From AP-15 sp963845735 (lineage in GTDB: Bacteria; Pseudomonadota; Alphaproteobacteria; ATCC43930; CGMCC-115725), in NCBI GenBank assembly GCA_963845735.1, contig CAWJTR010000009.1:496001-560000 (forward strand): 64,000 nt of DNA, read 5' to 3'. The notes below the pieces were generated by a model. It had not been told where the DNA came from. It searched no databases and was given only the letters and a program-made list of their open reading frames with translations. The number at the start of each line of letters is the position of its first letter. Positions within the stretch are counted from its first letter, which is position 1. The position numbers and the translations under genes were made by a program. Shown here in pieces: positions 1 to 9,716 of the stretch.

Positions 1-1721
<1,721 letters not shown>

Positions 1722-1949
1722 GGAACCCTCGGGAAACGGTTGGAAGAAGTGGGATGAGTTCGCACGGCGACCACTCAGAGATAGGCCGACCGGCCGAACC
1801 TGTCAATTCGACAGCGCCGTGCCGATGCGCGAGGGATGCCCGGCGCGGCGAATCCGTTAGCTCGCTTGTTCGCACGCCGAGGATATGTATTGATGGACGC
1901 CTTCAGCTGGGTAAAGACCGCCACCCTCGACCTCTACAAGGGGATCGTG

Positions 1950-2846
1950 ATGCCGTCCCGTTTCTCGCTCGTCGCGGCGCTTCTCATAGTGCTGGGTGCC
2001 GGGCTCGCTGCCGGTCCGGTGCGTGCGGCGGATCCGACGGTGGCGCCTTCGGCGCTGATTCCGGTAACGCCGGGTGGGCCGCCAGCGGGGAATCCGGTCG
2101 TCGCTCGCGTTGACGGGACCGAGTTCCGCCTTTCCGACGTCGAAGCTATGCAACAGAGCCTGCCGCAGCAGGCACAAAAGCTGCCTCTCAAGCAGATCTA
2201 CCCGATTTTGCTGGACCGGCTCGTCGATGGGGCGCTGGTTGTCGATGCCGGGCGCAAGGAGCATCTCGACCAGGATCCGGCGGTGGAGCGCCGGCTGAAG
2301 CTCTACGAGGACCGCCTGATTCAGCAGGCTTACGTCGAGCAGTTGATCAAGGGGGCGGAGAGCGAGGACCAGCTCAAGGCGCGCTATCAGAAATTCCTCG
2401 AGGAAAAGCCGGCGCGTGAGGAGGTGCACGCTCGTCACATCTTGGTAAAGACCGAGGCCGAAGCAAAGTCGATCATCGCCCAGCTCGACAAAGGGGCTGA
2501 TTTCGCCACCCTCGCCAAGAAGGACTCAACCGACCCGGGCGCCGCCTCCGGCGGCGATCTCGGCTATTTTGGCCGCGACGACATGGTTCCTGCATTTACC
2601 GCAGCGGCATTCGCGCTGCCGGTGGGCAAATATACCGAAACACCGGTCAAGACCGAGTTCGGCTGGCATGTGATCTTGGTCGAGGACCACCGGGTCAAAA
2701 AGCCGCCAAGTTTCGCGGAAGCGCGCGAGCAAGTAAGCCAGCTACTGGCGCGGGATATAATCCAGGCGAAGCTTAAAGAGCTGCGCGAGGCCGCTAAGAT
2801 CGAGACTTTCGGGCTTGACGGCAAACCGCTTCCCCCAGGCAAATAG
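1950..2846 (+). CDS. Parvulin-type peptidyl-prolyl cis-trans isomerase, exported
   Basis: This is a periplasmic foldase that catalyses prolyl isomerisation of exported proteins. The reading frame is open further upstream (from about 1836), but ATG 1950 is preferred because it follows AAGGGG and opens a classic signal peptide ending GPVRA before ADP. The mature protein has an N-terminal helical SurA/PrsA-like region. It is followed by a rotamase domain with ARHILVKTEAEA, SGGDLGYFGRDDMVPAF and FGWHVILV, which is the usual parvulin signature. The length of 298 residues suits the PpiC/SurA-like family. It is divergent from secA and followed by argJ, an arrangement seen in alphaproteobacteria. Direct partners cannot be read from the sequence. 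Confidence 0.9.
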   Translation: MPSRFSLVAALLIVLGAGLAAGPVRAADPTVAPSALIPVTPGGPPAGNPVVARVDGTEFRLSDVEAMQQSLPQQAQKLPLKQIYPILLDRLVDGALVVDAGRKEHLDQDPAVERRLKLYEDRLIQQAYVEQLIKGAESEDQLKARYQKFLEEKPAREEVHARHILVKTEAEAKSIIAQLDKGADFATLAKKDSTDPGAASGGDLGYFGRDDMVPAFTAAAFALPVGKYTETPVKTEFGWHVILVEDHRVKKPPSFAEAREQVSQLLARDIIQAKLKELREAAKIETFGLDGKPLPPGK

Positions 2847-2903
2847 CTTCGTCCAGGCCCAATTTGCCCAGGCCCCGTTTGCCCAGTTTCCATAAGGAGA
2901 AGT

Positions 2904-4139
2904 ATGACCGCCGCTGCTGTTTCCCCGTTGGCGCCGGCCGGTTTTCCGGTGCTGCCGCCGATTTCAGGGGTGCGGCTCGCCGCGTTCGCCGCCGGCATCC
3001 GCTACACCGGGCGCAATGATCTGATGCTGGTCGAGCTGGCGGCGGGCAGCACCGTCGCCGGCGTGTTCACCCAATCGACGATGCCAGGCGAGCCGGTGAT
3101 TTGGTGTCGCGAATGCCTGCCGCGCGGCAAGGTGCGCGCGATCGTCGTCAATTCCGGCAACGCCAACGTCTTTACCGGACGCGCCGGGCGGCAGGTGGTC
3201 GAGAGCACGGCGGCAACCGCCGCAAAGCTGTTTGCTTGCGACCCGCACGAAGTGTACATCGCCTCGACCGGCGTCATCGGCGAGCCGCCGCCGGCCGACC
3301 GCATCAGCGCCGCCTTGCCGAGCGTCGCCGGTCTGCTTGATGCCGCGGCTTGGCAGCCGGCGGCCCGCGCGATCATGACCACCGACACCTTTCCGAAAGC
3401 GGCCACCGCGACCGCGACGATCGACGGCGTTGCCGTTAGGATCAACGGCTTCTGCAAGGGCTCGGGAATGATCGCACCAGACATGGCGACGATGCTCGCC
3501 TACTTGTTCACCGACGCGACCTTGTCGCCTCAGGTGCTGCAACCGTTACTGGTCGCGGCGAACGAGCGGTCGTTCAACTCTATGACCGTCGACAGCGACA
3601 CCTCGACCAGCGACACGGTGCTGCTGTGCGCGACCGGCCAGGCGCGTCATGACGCGGTCACCGACCCCGATGACCCGCGGCTCGCGGGGTTCCGAAGCGC
3701 GCTGGAGGCGGTGATGACCGACCTCGCCCAGCAGATCGCTCGCGACGGCGAGGGGGCCCAGAAATTCGTCACGATCGAGATCATCGGGGCGGAGAACGAC
3801 CGGGCGGCGCGGCGGATCGGGCTGGCAATCGGCAATTCGCCGCTGGTCAAGACCGCGATCGCCGCCGGCGACGCCAATTGGGGCCGCATCGTCATGGCTG
3901 TCGGCAAGGCCGGCGAGAAGGCCGATCGCGATCTGTTGTCGATCTCGGTCGGCGGGATCCAGATCGCCGCCCATGGCGGGCCGGTGCCCGGCTATGACGA
4001 GGCGCCTGTCGCCGAGCACATGAAGGGCCGCGAGATCGAAATCGCCGTTGATCTCGGGATCGGCCGCGGCAGGGCGACGGTGTGGACCTGCGATCTAACT
4101 CACGGCTATATCGACATCAATGGCAGCTACCGCAGCTGA
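2904..4139 (+). CDS. argJ: Bifunctional glutamate N-acetyltransferase / amino-acid acetyltransferase ArgJ
   Basis: ArgJ moves the acetyl group from N-acetylornithine to glutamate, closing the cyclic arginine pathway; many homologues also acetylate glutamate from acetyl-CoA. The 411-residue protein carries the family landmarks: NSGNANVFTG near residue 83, the self-cleavage region KGSGMIAPDMATML with the nucleophile Thr at about 196, and the C-terminal GYIDINGSYRS. The precursor should cleave into alpha and beta chains before that Thr. ATG 2904 follows AAGGAG. The gap after the foldase gene holds a short 15-base-period repeat (2854-2884). The 3' end overlaps the nudix gene by 20 bases, suggesting translational coupling. 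Confidence 0.96.
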   Translation: MTAAAVSPLAPAGFPVLPPISGVRLAAFAAGIRYTGRNDLMLVELAAGSTVAGVFTQSTMPGEPVIWCRECLPRGKVRAIVVNSGNANVFTGRAGRQVVESTAATAAKLFACDPHEVYIASTGVIGEPPPADRISAALPSVAGLLDAAAWQPAARAIMTTDTFPKAATATATIDGVAVRINGFCKGSGMIAPDMATMLAYLFTDATLSPQVLQPLLVAANERSFNSMTVDSDTSTSDTVLLCATGQARHDAVTDPDDPRLAGFRSALEAVMTDLAQQIARDGEGAQKFVTIEIIGAENDRAARRIGLAIGNSPLVKTAIAAGDANWGRIVMAVGKAGEKADRDLLSISVGGIQIAAHGGPVPGYDEAPVAEHMKGREIEIAVDLGIGRGRATVWTCDLTHGYIDINGSYRS

Positions 4140-4545
4140 GCCGGAGCCTGCCCTCGTCCTGGTCGCCGCGGTGGTGCTGGTCGACGCCGACGGGCGCGTT
4201 CTGCTGGCCCAGCGCCCGGATGGCAAATCCATGGCGGGCTTGTGGGAATTTCCCGGCGGCAAGGTAGATCGGGGCGAGACACCGGAGGCGGCGCTTATCC
4301 GCGAGCTTCGCGAGGAACTTGGCATCGACGTTGCCGCGAGCTGCCTCGCTCCCTTCACCTTCGCCTCGCACGCCTATCCCGACTTTCACCTGCTGATGCC
4401 GCTCTATGTCTGCCGTAAGTGGTCCGGGATCCCGCTGGCGCGCGAGGGGCAGCGCCTCGCCTGGGTGCGCCCGGCCCGGCTTGTCGACTACTCGATGCCG
4501 CCCGCCGACAAGCCGCTGGTCGCGATGTTGCGCGATCTACTTTGA
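4120..4545 (+). CDS. mutT: MutT-type nudix hydrolase (8-oxo-dGTP diphosphatase)
   Basis: This nudix hydrolase probably removes oxidised nucleotides such as 8-oxo-dGTP from the pool. The nudix box is complete at residues 47-69, from GKVDRGE through RELREELGI, which contains the REx2EExG metal-binding core. It is preceded by the typical LWEFPGGK. The length of 141 residues is normal for MutT. It overlaps the end of argJ by 20 bases on the same strand. It runs tail to tail into the minus-strand methyltransferase, with a 9-base overlap of the two 3' ends. Substrate preference is inferred from the family. Confidence 0.9.
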   Translation: MAATAAEPEPALVLVAAVVLVDADGRVLLAQRPDGKSMAGLWEFPGGKVDRGETPEAALIRELREELGIDVAASCLAPFTFASHAYPDFHLLMPLYVCRKWSGIPLAREGQRLAWVRPARLVDYSMPPADKPLVAMLRDLL

Positions 4546-5490
4546 CTGTTGGCGGCCTCTTCGGTCCCGTCTGTCTGGCGGCGCGGTGGGGTCGCCGGTC
4601 AAAATCTCGACGGTGCCGAGCGCGTCGGCGAGGCGGTGCGCGGCGCTACCCGGCCGCAGCGGCTGCGGCTGGCTCGCGTCGGGCGCCCAGCCGGTCAGGA
4701 ACAGGATCTCGAAGCTGGCGGGGATGCGTCTGCCGGGGAGGCCGAACCGCTCTTCGTAAAGCGCTACCGCACGAGCGAGAGTGCTGCGGCGCAGCGAGGT
4801 GCGCCGGCGTGCCGACAGCGCATTTGTCTCGCCCATCGCGCGCAGGTCATGCATCAGCGCCAGAGCGTCGGGGTAGGTGACGGTGATCGTATCGGCATCG
4901 GCGACCGGCATCGCAAAGCCGGCGCGCTGCAATAAGGCGGCGGCATCGCGGAGGTCGGCGGTGGGCGACACCCGCGGGCTGGCGCCACCTTCTTCGATCA
5001 GCTCGCTCTCGATCAGCGCAGTCCGCAGCTCTGTCAGGGTGGCGCCGCCCAGCATCGCGCCCACGAATAACCCGTCCGGTTTCAGAGTCCGGCGCAGTTG
5101 GATTAACGTGCCGGGGAGATCGGCGACCCAATGGAGGGCAAGGGCGCTGACCGCAAGATCAAAGCCGGCGTCATGAAAGGGGAGCAGTTCCGGGTCGGCG
5201 GCGATCGGGATGGCCGAAGTCGGTGTCGTCAGGATGATAGCGGGTTCGACGGCGACGATGCGCTCGATCCCCGGTCGACGGGCGAGCGCCCTAGACAGCG
5301 CGCCATGGTGCGCGCCGAGATCGAGGACTGTGCGGAATTGGCGGCCAACGTCGTCCAGGCGATCGACGATCCGATCGGCGACCTCGACATGTAAAAAGTC
5401 GACGCACCCGCAACGCGCCGCACGCTCGCGGTGCAGCCGCCAGGCGCGGCGATCGAACAGCGTTGTCGCTTCGAACTCAACAGCGGCCAT
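4537..5490 (-). CDS. Class I SAM methyltransferase, BioC/NDUFAF5-like
   Basis: The product is a SAM-dependent methyltransferase of about 317 residues. The frame is open to 5568, but ATG 5490 gives MAAVEFEATTLFDRRAWRLH, the usual alphaproteobacterial N-terminus with its FDRRAWRLHRERAA motif, and an AAGG stretch precedes it. Motif I reads VLDLGAHHGALSRAL. The stretch ALALHWVADLPGTLIQLRR is the next conserved block, followed by GLFVGAMLGG. This family includes mitochondrial NDUFAF5 homologues and BioC-like proteins. The substrate is not known here, and neither a biotin nor a complex I role can be chosen. It is divergent from comF with a short gap. Confidence 0.82.
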   Translation of the reverse strand: MAAVEFEATTLFDRRAWRLHRERAARCGCVDFLHVEVADRIVDRLDDVGRQFRTVLDLGAHHGALSRALARRPGIERIVAVEPAIILTTPTSAIPIAADPELLPFHDAGFDLAVSALALHWVADLPGTLIQLRRTLKPDGLFVGAMLGGATLTELRTALIESELIEEGGASPRVSPTADLRDAAALLQRAGFAMPVADADTITVTYPDALALMHDLRAMGETNALSARRRTSLRRSTLARAVALYEERFGLPGRRIPASFEILFLTGWAPDASQPQPLRPGSAAHRLADALGTVEILTGDPTAPPDRRDRRGRQQSK

Positions 5491-5543
5491 CCGAGGCCTT
5501 TCTGCAGATGGGGTTGACGAACGCGAATACACTTTGATGATGC

Positions 5544-6299
5544 GTGCCGATGACGGCGTCGGCAACATTTACCCAATTACGGCGGATCGGTCGTGGGTTC
5601 GTCGACATCCTGCTGCCGCCGCGCTGTCTTGCCTGCGGGGAGACCGTCGAAGAGCCTGATGCGCTGTGCGGGAAGTGCTGGGGCGGGATTACCTTTTTCA
5701 CGCCGCCATGGTGCATCGGCTGCGGCCTGCCGTTTCCGCATCCGATGGGCGACGACGCGGTGTGCGGTGACTGTGCCCGCGAGCAGCGAGCGTGGGATCG
5801 GGCTCGCGCGGTGCTCCGTTACGATAAGAACAGCCGCAGCCTCGTTCTTGGGCTGAAACACGCGGATCACACCCACGTGGCGAACGCCTTTGGGCGATGG
5901 ATGCACCGCGCCGGCGGCGAAGTCCTCCTCGGTGCCGACCTCGCCGTACCGGTGCCGCTGCATTGGACCCGGCTCCTCCAGCGACGCTATAACCAAGCCG
6001 CCCTGTTGGCGCACGCGATACACGCAGCCGGAGGGCCGCCCGTCGCGGCTGACTGGTTGGTTCGTCGCCGGCGCACGCGGTCACAAGGTCATTTGGGCGC
6101 GACGGCGCGCGAGAACAACGTGCGCGGCGCCATCGCCCTGCGCCGGGATCGCAGCGTCGCAGGGAAGCGAGTCGTTATTGTAGACGACGTGATGACGACC
6201 GGCGCCACGGCCGATGAATGCGCGCGCGTGCTGAAGCGGGCCGGAGCCGAGTTTGTCGGTGTGCTGACCCTGGCGCGAGCGCTGCGGACCGGCGCATAA
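5544..6299 (+). CDS. ComF family phosphoribosyltransferase-like protein
   Basis: A ComF-type protein of 251 residues, associated with DNA uptake in competent bacteria and widespread elsewhere with unclear function. The N-terminal four-cysteine zinc ribbon is visible as LPPRCLACG and LCGKCWGG, with a second pair in PPWCIGCGLP and CGDCARE. The phosphoribosyltransferase core follows, with VPVPLHWTRLLQRRYNQA and the PRPP-binding loop VVIVDDVMTTGATADEC. The start may be GTG 5544 or ATG 5550; neither has a strong ribosome site. It lies between the BioC-like gene and grxC, the order common in alphaproteobacteria. Confidence 0.9.
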   Translation: MPMTASATFTQLRRIGRGFVDILLPPRCLACGETVEEPDALCGKCWGGITFFTPPWCIGCGLPFPHPMGDDAVCGDCAREQRAWDRARAVLRYDKNSRSLVLGLKHADHTHVANAFGRWMHRAGGEVLLGADLAVPVPLHWTRLLQRRYNQAALLAHAIHAAGGPPVAADWLVRRRRTRSQGHLGATARENNVRGAIALRRDRSVAGKRVVIVDDVMTTGATADECARVLKRAGAEFVGVLTLARALRTGA

Positions 6300-6338
6300 T
6301 CGGCAGGTTCCCGGATGGCACGGGGAGAGGCGAGGACG

Positions 6339-6602
6339 ATGGCTGAGGTCGAGCTTTACACGACGATGTACTGCCCTTATTGCTCGCGTGCTCGCGCCTT
6401 GCTGCAACGCAAGGGGGTAGCGTATGTCGATATCGACATCGCCGAAGAGCCAGCCAGACGAGACGAGATGATCCGGCGCGCTCAAGGGCGCAGCACGGTG
6501 CCGCAGATTTTTATCAACGGCGAGCACATCGGCGGCTACGACGAGCTCGCGGCGCTCGACCGCGCCGGGGAACTCGATCCCAAGTTGGGAATTCTAGAAT
6601 GA
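6339..6602 (+). CDS. grxC: Glutaredoxin 3 (GrxC)
   Basis: A small cytoplasmic thiol-disulfide oxidoreductase reduced by glutathione. The active site CPYC is in TTMYCPYCSRARALL near residues 12-15. The cis-proline and glutathione-binding motifs STVPQIFINGEHIGGYDEL are intact. ATG 6339 was chosen over the upstream in-frame ATG 6315 because a GAGG sits at the right distance and the resulting 87 residues match the family. Its stop overlaps the start of the nitrilase gene (ATGA), so the two are likely cotranslated. Confidence 0.95.
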   Translation: MAEVELYTTMYCPYCSRARALLQRKGVAYVDIDIAEEPARRDEMIRRAQGRSTVPQIFINGEHIGGYDELAALDRAGELDPKLGILE

Positions 6603-7477
6603 GCGGCGTCTTTACTGCTGCCTGCGTTCAATTTACTGCCGCGCGCGACTATGAGCCCAATATCCGGACGGTTTCGGATTTGGTCCGCCGGGCGCGCGAC
6701 GGCGGCGCGGATTTTGTCCTTACGCCTGAGAATACCGGGCTGATGGAGCCGGTCGGGAAACTCCGGCGCGAGAAGGCGCGAGACGAAGCCAACCATCCCG
6801 TGCTGGCGGCGCTGCGGGCTGTCGCGAGAGAGACCGGGGTGTGGCTGCTGCTCGGCTCGATCGCCGTCGACATCTCGCGCGAGCCAGGGATACCGAGCGG
6901 CGAGCGGCGGCTCGCCAACAGGTCGTATCTAATCGACGCGAGCGGCGCGATCGTCGCGCGCTACGACAAGATCCATATGTTCGACGTCGACCTTGCCGGC
7001 GGTGAAAGCTACCGCGAAAGCAATGCGTTCCGGCCAGGCGGCGAAGTGGTGCTGGCCGAGACGCCGTGGGGCGTGCTCGGGATGACGGTATGCTATGATC
7101 TCCGCTTTCCGCAGCTCTATCGCACGCTGGCACAGGCCGGCGCAGAGTTTCTGGCGATCCCGTCCGCATTCACGGTGCCGACCGGAAAAGCGCACTGGCA
7201 CGTGCTGTTGCGTGCACGGGCGATCGAGAATGGATGCTTTGTCTTCGCTCCCGCGCAGTGGGGCGAGCACGCGGAGGGCAGGCACACCTACGGCCACTCG
7301 CTGATCGTCGATCCGTGGGGCGAGGTGCTGGCCGATGGCGGACAAGGCGTGGACATCATCATCGAGCGCATCGAGGTTGCACGAATTGCAGAGGCTAGGC
7401 GCATGGTGCCGTCGCTCGGCCACGACCGGCCTTTTGCGCGCCCGAATCGTGCCGGGCGTCCTGTGGCGGCCGAGTAG
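6599..7477 (+). CDS. Carbon-nitrogen hydrolase (Nit1/Nit2-like nitrilase family)
   Basis: A 292-residue nitrilase-superfamily amidase. The catalytic triad is visible as Glu44 in TPENTG, Lys124 in YDKIHMFD and Cys165 in TVCYDLRFP. The YDKIHMFDVD and CYDLRFPQLYR signatures place it in the Nit1/Nit2 branch, whose best known members hydrolyse deaminated glutathione or omega-amides. Linkage to a glutaredoxin gene by an ATGA overlap fits a glutathione-related repair role, which remains an inference. Confidence 0.9.
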   Translation: MSGVFTAACVQFTAARDYEPNIRTVSDLVRRARDGGADFVLTPENTGLMEPVGKLRREKARDEANHPVLAALRAVARETGVWLLLGSIAVDISREPGIPSGERRLANRSYLIDASGAIVARYDKIHMFDVDLAGGESYRESNAFRPGGEVVLAETPWGVLGMTVCYDLRFPQLYRTLAQAGAEFLAIPSAFTVPTGKAHWHVLLRARAIENGCFVFAPAQWGEHAEGRHTYGHSLIVDPWGEVLADGGQGVDIIIERIEVARIAEARRMVPSLGHDRPFARPNRAGRPVAAE

Positions 7478-7531
7478 CGCGCCGCAGCGGGTTTCCTCGC
7501 TCGACACTGACGCTGTCCGCCCCGGGAATCG

Positions 7532-8092
7532 TCAAACAGGGATTTTCGGTACCCGGTCCAGCGGGCCGGCGACGGCGGCGATGCGTTGGATGACGGCGGG
7601 CCGTGGCTCGGTTACCGGGCCTTGTTCGAAAGCAACTATCGTCAACGCTGCAAAGGCTGAGAACAACTCGCCTGGCCGTAACAGGAAATCGGGATTTTGC
7701 GGCCGCCCAAACCTCTCGTTGCCGACGGCAAAAGTTTCGTAGATCACGAACCCGCCGGGGGCGAGCGCTTGCCCGATCGCCGGCAGCAACGGCCGATGAA
7801 GGTAGTTGGTGACAACGATCCCGTCGTAGCCACCGCCGAGCGGCCAGTCTGCACCACTTTCGAGGTCGGTCTCAATGATTTCGCAGCTCGGTCCGACCAA
7901 AGGGAGCAAAGCCGAAGCGTCGCAGTCGACCGCGCGGACGGCAAAGCCGCAGTCTAGCAGCAGCCGCACATGGCGGCCTGTACCGGCTGCCAGGTCGAGC
8001 ACTAACCCACCCGGTCTGATCAGTGGCGTCCATCGCTCGACCCAAGGCGAAGGCGCCGCAGGGGACCTTGAAATTGGGACATTCTTCATCAC
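7532..8092 (-). CDS. Small class I SAM methyltransferase
   Basis: A 186-residue SAM methyltransferase, close in size and motifs to TehB-like proteins. Motif I is VLDLAAGTGRHVRLLLDCG and the acidic end of beta-2 is AVDCDAS. Later blocks include GYDGIVVTNYLHRPLL and ALAPGGFVIYETFA. The N-terminal SPAAPSPWVERW is typical of a proteobacterial group of unknown substrate. It converges on the nitrilase gene. Its start lies about 30 bases from the left end of the IS1202-like element, so its promoter region may have been displaced by the insertion. Confidence 0.8.
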   Translation of the reverse strand: MMKNVPISRSPAAPSPWVERWTPLIRPGGLVLDLAAGTGRHVRLLLDCGFAVRAVDCDASALLPLVGPSCEIIETDLESGADWPLGGGYDGIVVTNYLHRPLLPAIGQALAPGGFVIYETFAVGNERFGRPQNPDFLLRPGELFSAFAALTIVAFEQGPVTEPRPAVIQRIAAVAGPLDRVPKIPV

Positions 8093-8096
8093 TGTC

Positions 8097-8108
8097 GATC
8101 AAGCACTG
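8097..8108. repeat. 12-bp direct repeat flanking the IS element (left copy)
   Basis: The sequence CGATCAAGCACT occurs here and again at 9506-9517, in the same orientation, just outside the two ends of the insertion sequence. Similarity continues imperfectly beyond the 12 bases. IS1202-group elements make unusually long target duplications, so this may be a degraded one. However, the two copies sit 17 and 22 bases from the inferred element ends, which is not symmetric. Confidence 0.45.
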
Positions 8109-8173
8109 TCGCGGACGCGTCAAGTTGACCGGTATTTGTAGCGCATCAATTGACCGCTTCTGTGGTGGTTGGG

Positions 8174-8220
8174 CCTGTGGATTTGTGGGCAACGCGCAGC
8201 GTTGTCGACAAATCCACAGG
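8174..8220. terminator. Long perfect hairpin downstream of the transposase
   Basis: CCTGTGGATTTGT and its exact complement ACAAATCCACAGG form a 13-bp stem. It continues through GGCAACGC/GCGTTGTC with one wobble around a tiny GCA loop. It lies 20 bases past the true-frame stop of the transposase (8240). There is no T-run after it, so a factor-independent terminator is only one option. A structure protecting the element from read-in transcription is another. Confidence 0.4.
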
Positions 8221-8239
8221 AAATGGCTGTCGAAGCGGC

Positions 8240-9420
8240 TCAGGCAGCCAGTTTCTGGTCATTGCGCAGCTTTCCTTCGGCATCGTAGTCGGCCAGACGG
8301 TGTGGGCCGTGGAAGACCGCCAGGCGGCCGCCCGGGTATTCGTGGATGCGTACCGTGGCGCGCACGAAGTGGGGCCGCAGCGGGCTGGGCGGGATCTGCA
8401 ACGCGAGACCGCGCCACTTGACGGTGTTGTCGTTGCCGACCCGCCGCTCCTCCTGGAGGCACAGGATCTCGCCGGCGTGGTTGGCGCGGTCGGGGACCAA
8501 GGCGCGGCCGGTCTCGGCCGGCGCGATCGCGAAGGCGGCGTTGTGCTCCGGCAGGTAATGCTCGGCGATAAACCGGTTGGCTGCCTCCAGACCGGCGATC
8601 CCGGCCAGCGCCAGCTCCTTGGGCAGGCGGTCCTGCAAGGTGCGGAAGGCCCGCTCGGAGCGGCCGCGCGCTTCGGGCGAATAGGCCGCGATATGGCGGA
8701 TGCCGAGCGGCGCCCGCGCCCGGCCCACCTGCGTGTGCACCCGCTTCGAGACCGGCTCGCCAGCCTTGGGGGTGTGGAAATAATGGCTGCCCGGTCGGTG
8801 TCGAGTTCGCAGAACAGGCCGTGCCGCGCAATCACCTCGGCCAGCCCGCGAAAGCTCGACGCCGTCCCTTCCTCCGCGACCAGCAAGGCCGAGTAGATCG
8901 CGCTCGTCGCATCGTCGAGCGTGACCACCAGGTCGTATTGCCGCTCGTCGCCGGGCCGCCAGGCAAAGCGCGAGGCATCCTGGTGCAGCATCATGCCGAC
9001 CATCGGCCGCCGCGGCCGCTTCTGGCGGTGCGCCGAGCGCCTGGGCGCTGGCTTGACCAGCCCGGCACCGTGCAGCGACAGCCGGGTCACCGTGTAGCCG
9101 AGCTTGTAGTGGTGCCGCTTCACCAGCTGCTCGTGAAAATGCTTCACCGTAAACCCGCCGTAGCGCTCCTCGTACAGACCCAGCATGCGCTGGATCTCCT
9201 CCACCGCGGCGCGCCGGCTCGACGGCTTGCCGATCCGCCGGTCGACCAGCCCCGCCGGACCCTCGTCGCGCCGCCGATCGCGCCAGCGGCGAAAGGTCCG
9301 CTCCGAGATCCCCAGCATCTCGGCCGCCTCCTCCTGGCTCAAATCACCTCGCTCATGCCGCTCCAGCAACCCCTCAAACCGCATCTGCCGTACCCCTTGC
9401 AACACCTCCGCCCGGACCAT
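8240..9420 (-). pseudogene. ISNCY/IS1202-type transposase, single frameshift
   Basis: The N-terminal half, read from 9420, shows a helix-turn-helix (SQEEAAEMLGISERTFRRW), then a linker and the start of a DDE catalytic core with GMMLHQDASR, VTLDDATSAIYSALLVAEEG and GLFCELDTDR. Beyond about 8793 the frame is lost. In another frame the protein continues with HTQVGRARAPLGIRHIAAYS and SPEARGRSERAFRTLQDRLP, to a stop at 8240. Adding one G to the GGG run near 8791-8793 restores the expected DRGSHYFHTP. The break is therefore either a real one-base deletion or a homopolymer error. No passenger gene is present. Confidence 0.85.
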
Positions 9421-9505
9421 CCGCCGCCCCCGTTTCGAGCGGTTCTAAAACCGGACAGACCACGCGATGCAAAAACCGGACAGATCACGAGTCAGCTACA
9501 CCTGC

Positions 9506-9517
9506 CGATCAAGCACT
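9506..9517. repeat. 12-bp direct repeat flanking the IS element (right copy)
   Basis: This is the second copy of CGATCAAGCACT, matching 8097-8108 in the same orientation. It lies 22 bases beyond the right inverted repeat of the IS1202-like element. See the left copy for interpretation. Confidence 0.45.
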
Positions 9518-9716
9518 TGCCGCGCATGTCCGCTCAGGATAGCCTCCAACACTGGGCCGTCGGCTGTCGGGGATGGAGAAAGGAGATGGAGGTCCATCGC
9601 GCGAATGGGTTCGGGCGGCCGTTTCGTTGAGTTGGCGTTCATAATAAATCGCCAGTGAACCCAACAATCACCAATGCCCGATTGCGCGCCGTCCCTTCGA
9701 AGCAGGAACTCGCAGG

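Larger units (their letters stand above)
8126..9483 (-). mobile_element. IS1202-group / ISNCY-like insertion sequence
   Basis: An element of about 1.36 kb with a single minus-strand transposase. Its ends are imperfect inverted repeats: the left end (8126-8157) and the inverted right end (9452-9483) match at 21 of 32 positions. Each end contains two copies of a TGNCCG motif. The transposase type matches the ISNCY/IS1202 group from memory of the family. Exact ends are uncertain by several bases. The element is probably immobile as written because the transposase frame is broken. Confidence 0.7.

Noticed and set aside
2854..2884. Short 15-base tandem repeat between the foldase gene and argJ
   Set aside because: Only two imperfect units; too short to claim a function.
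4537..5490. Calling the first methyltransferase BioC of biotin synthesis
   Set aside because: No other biotin genes are nearby and NDUFAF5-type proteins share the same motifs; the specific role cannot be chosen.
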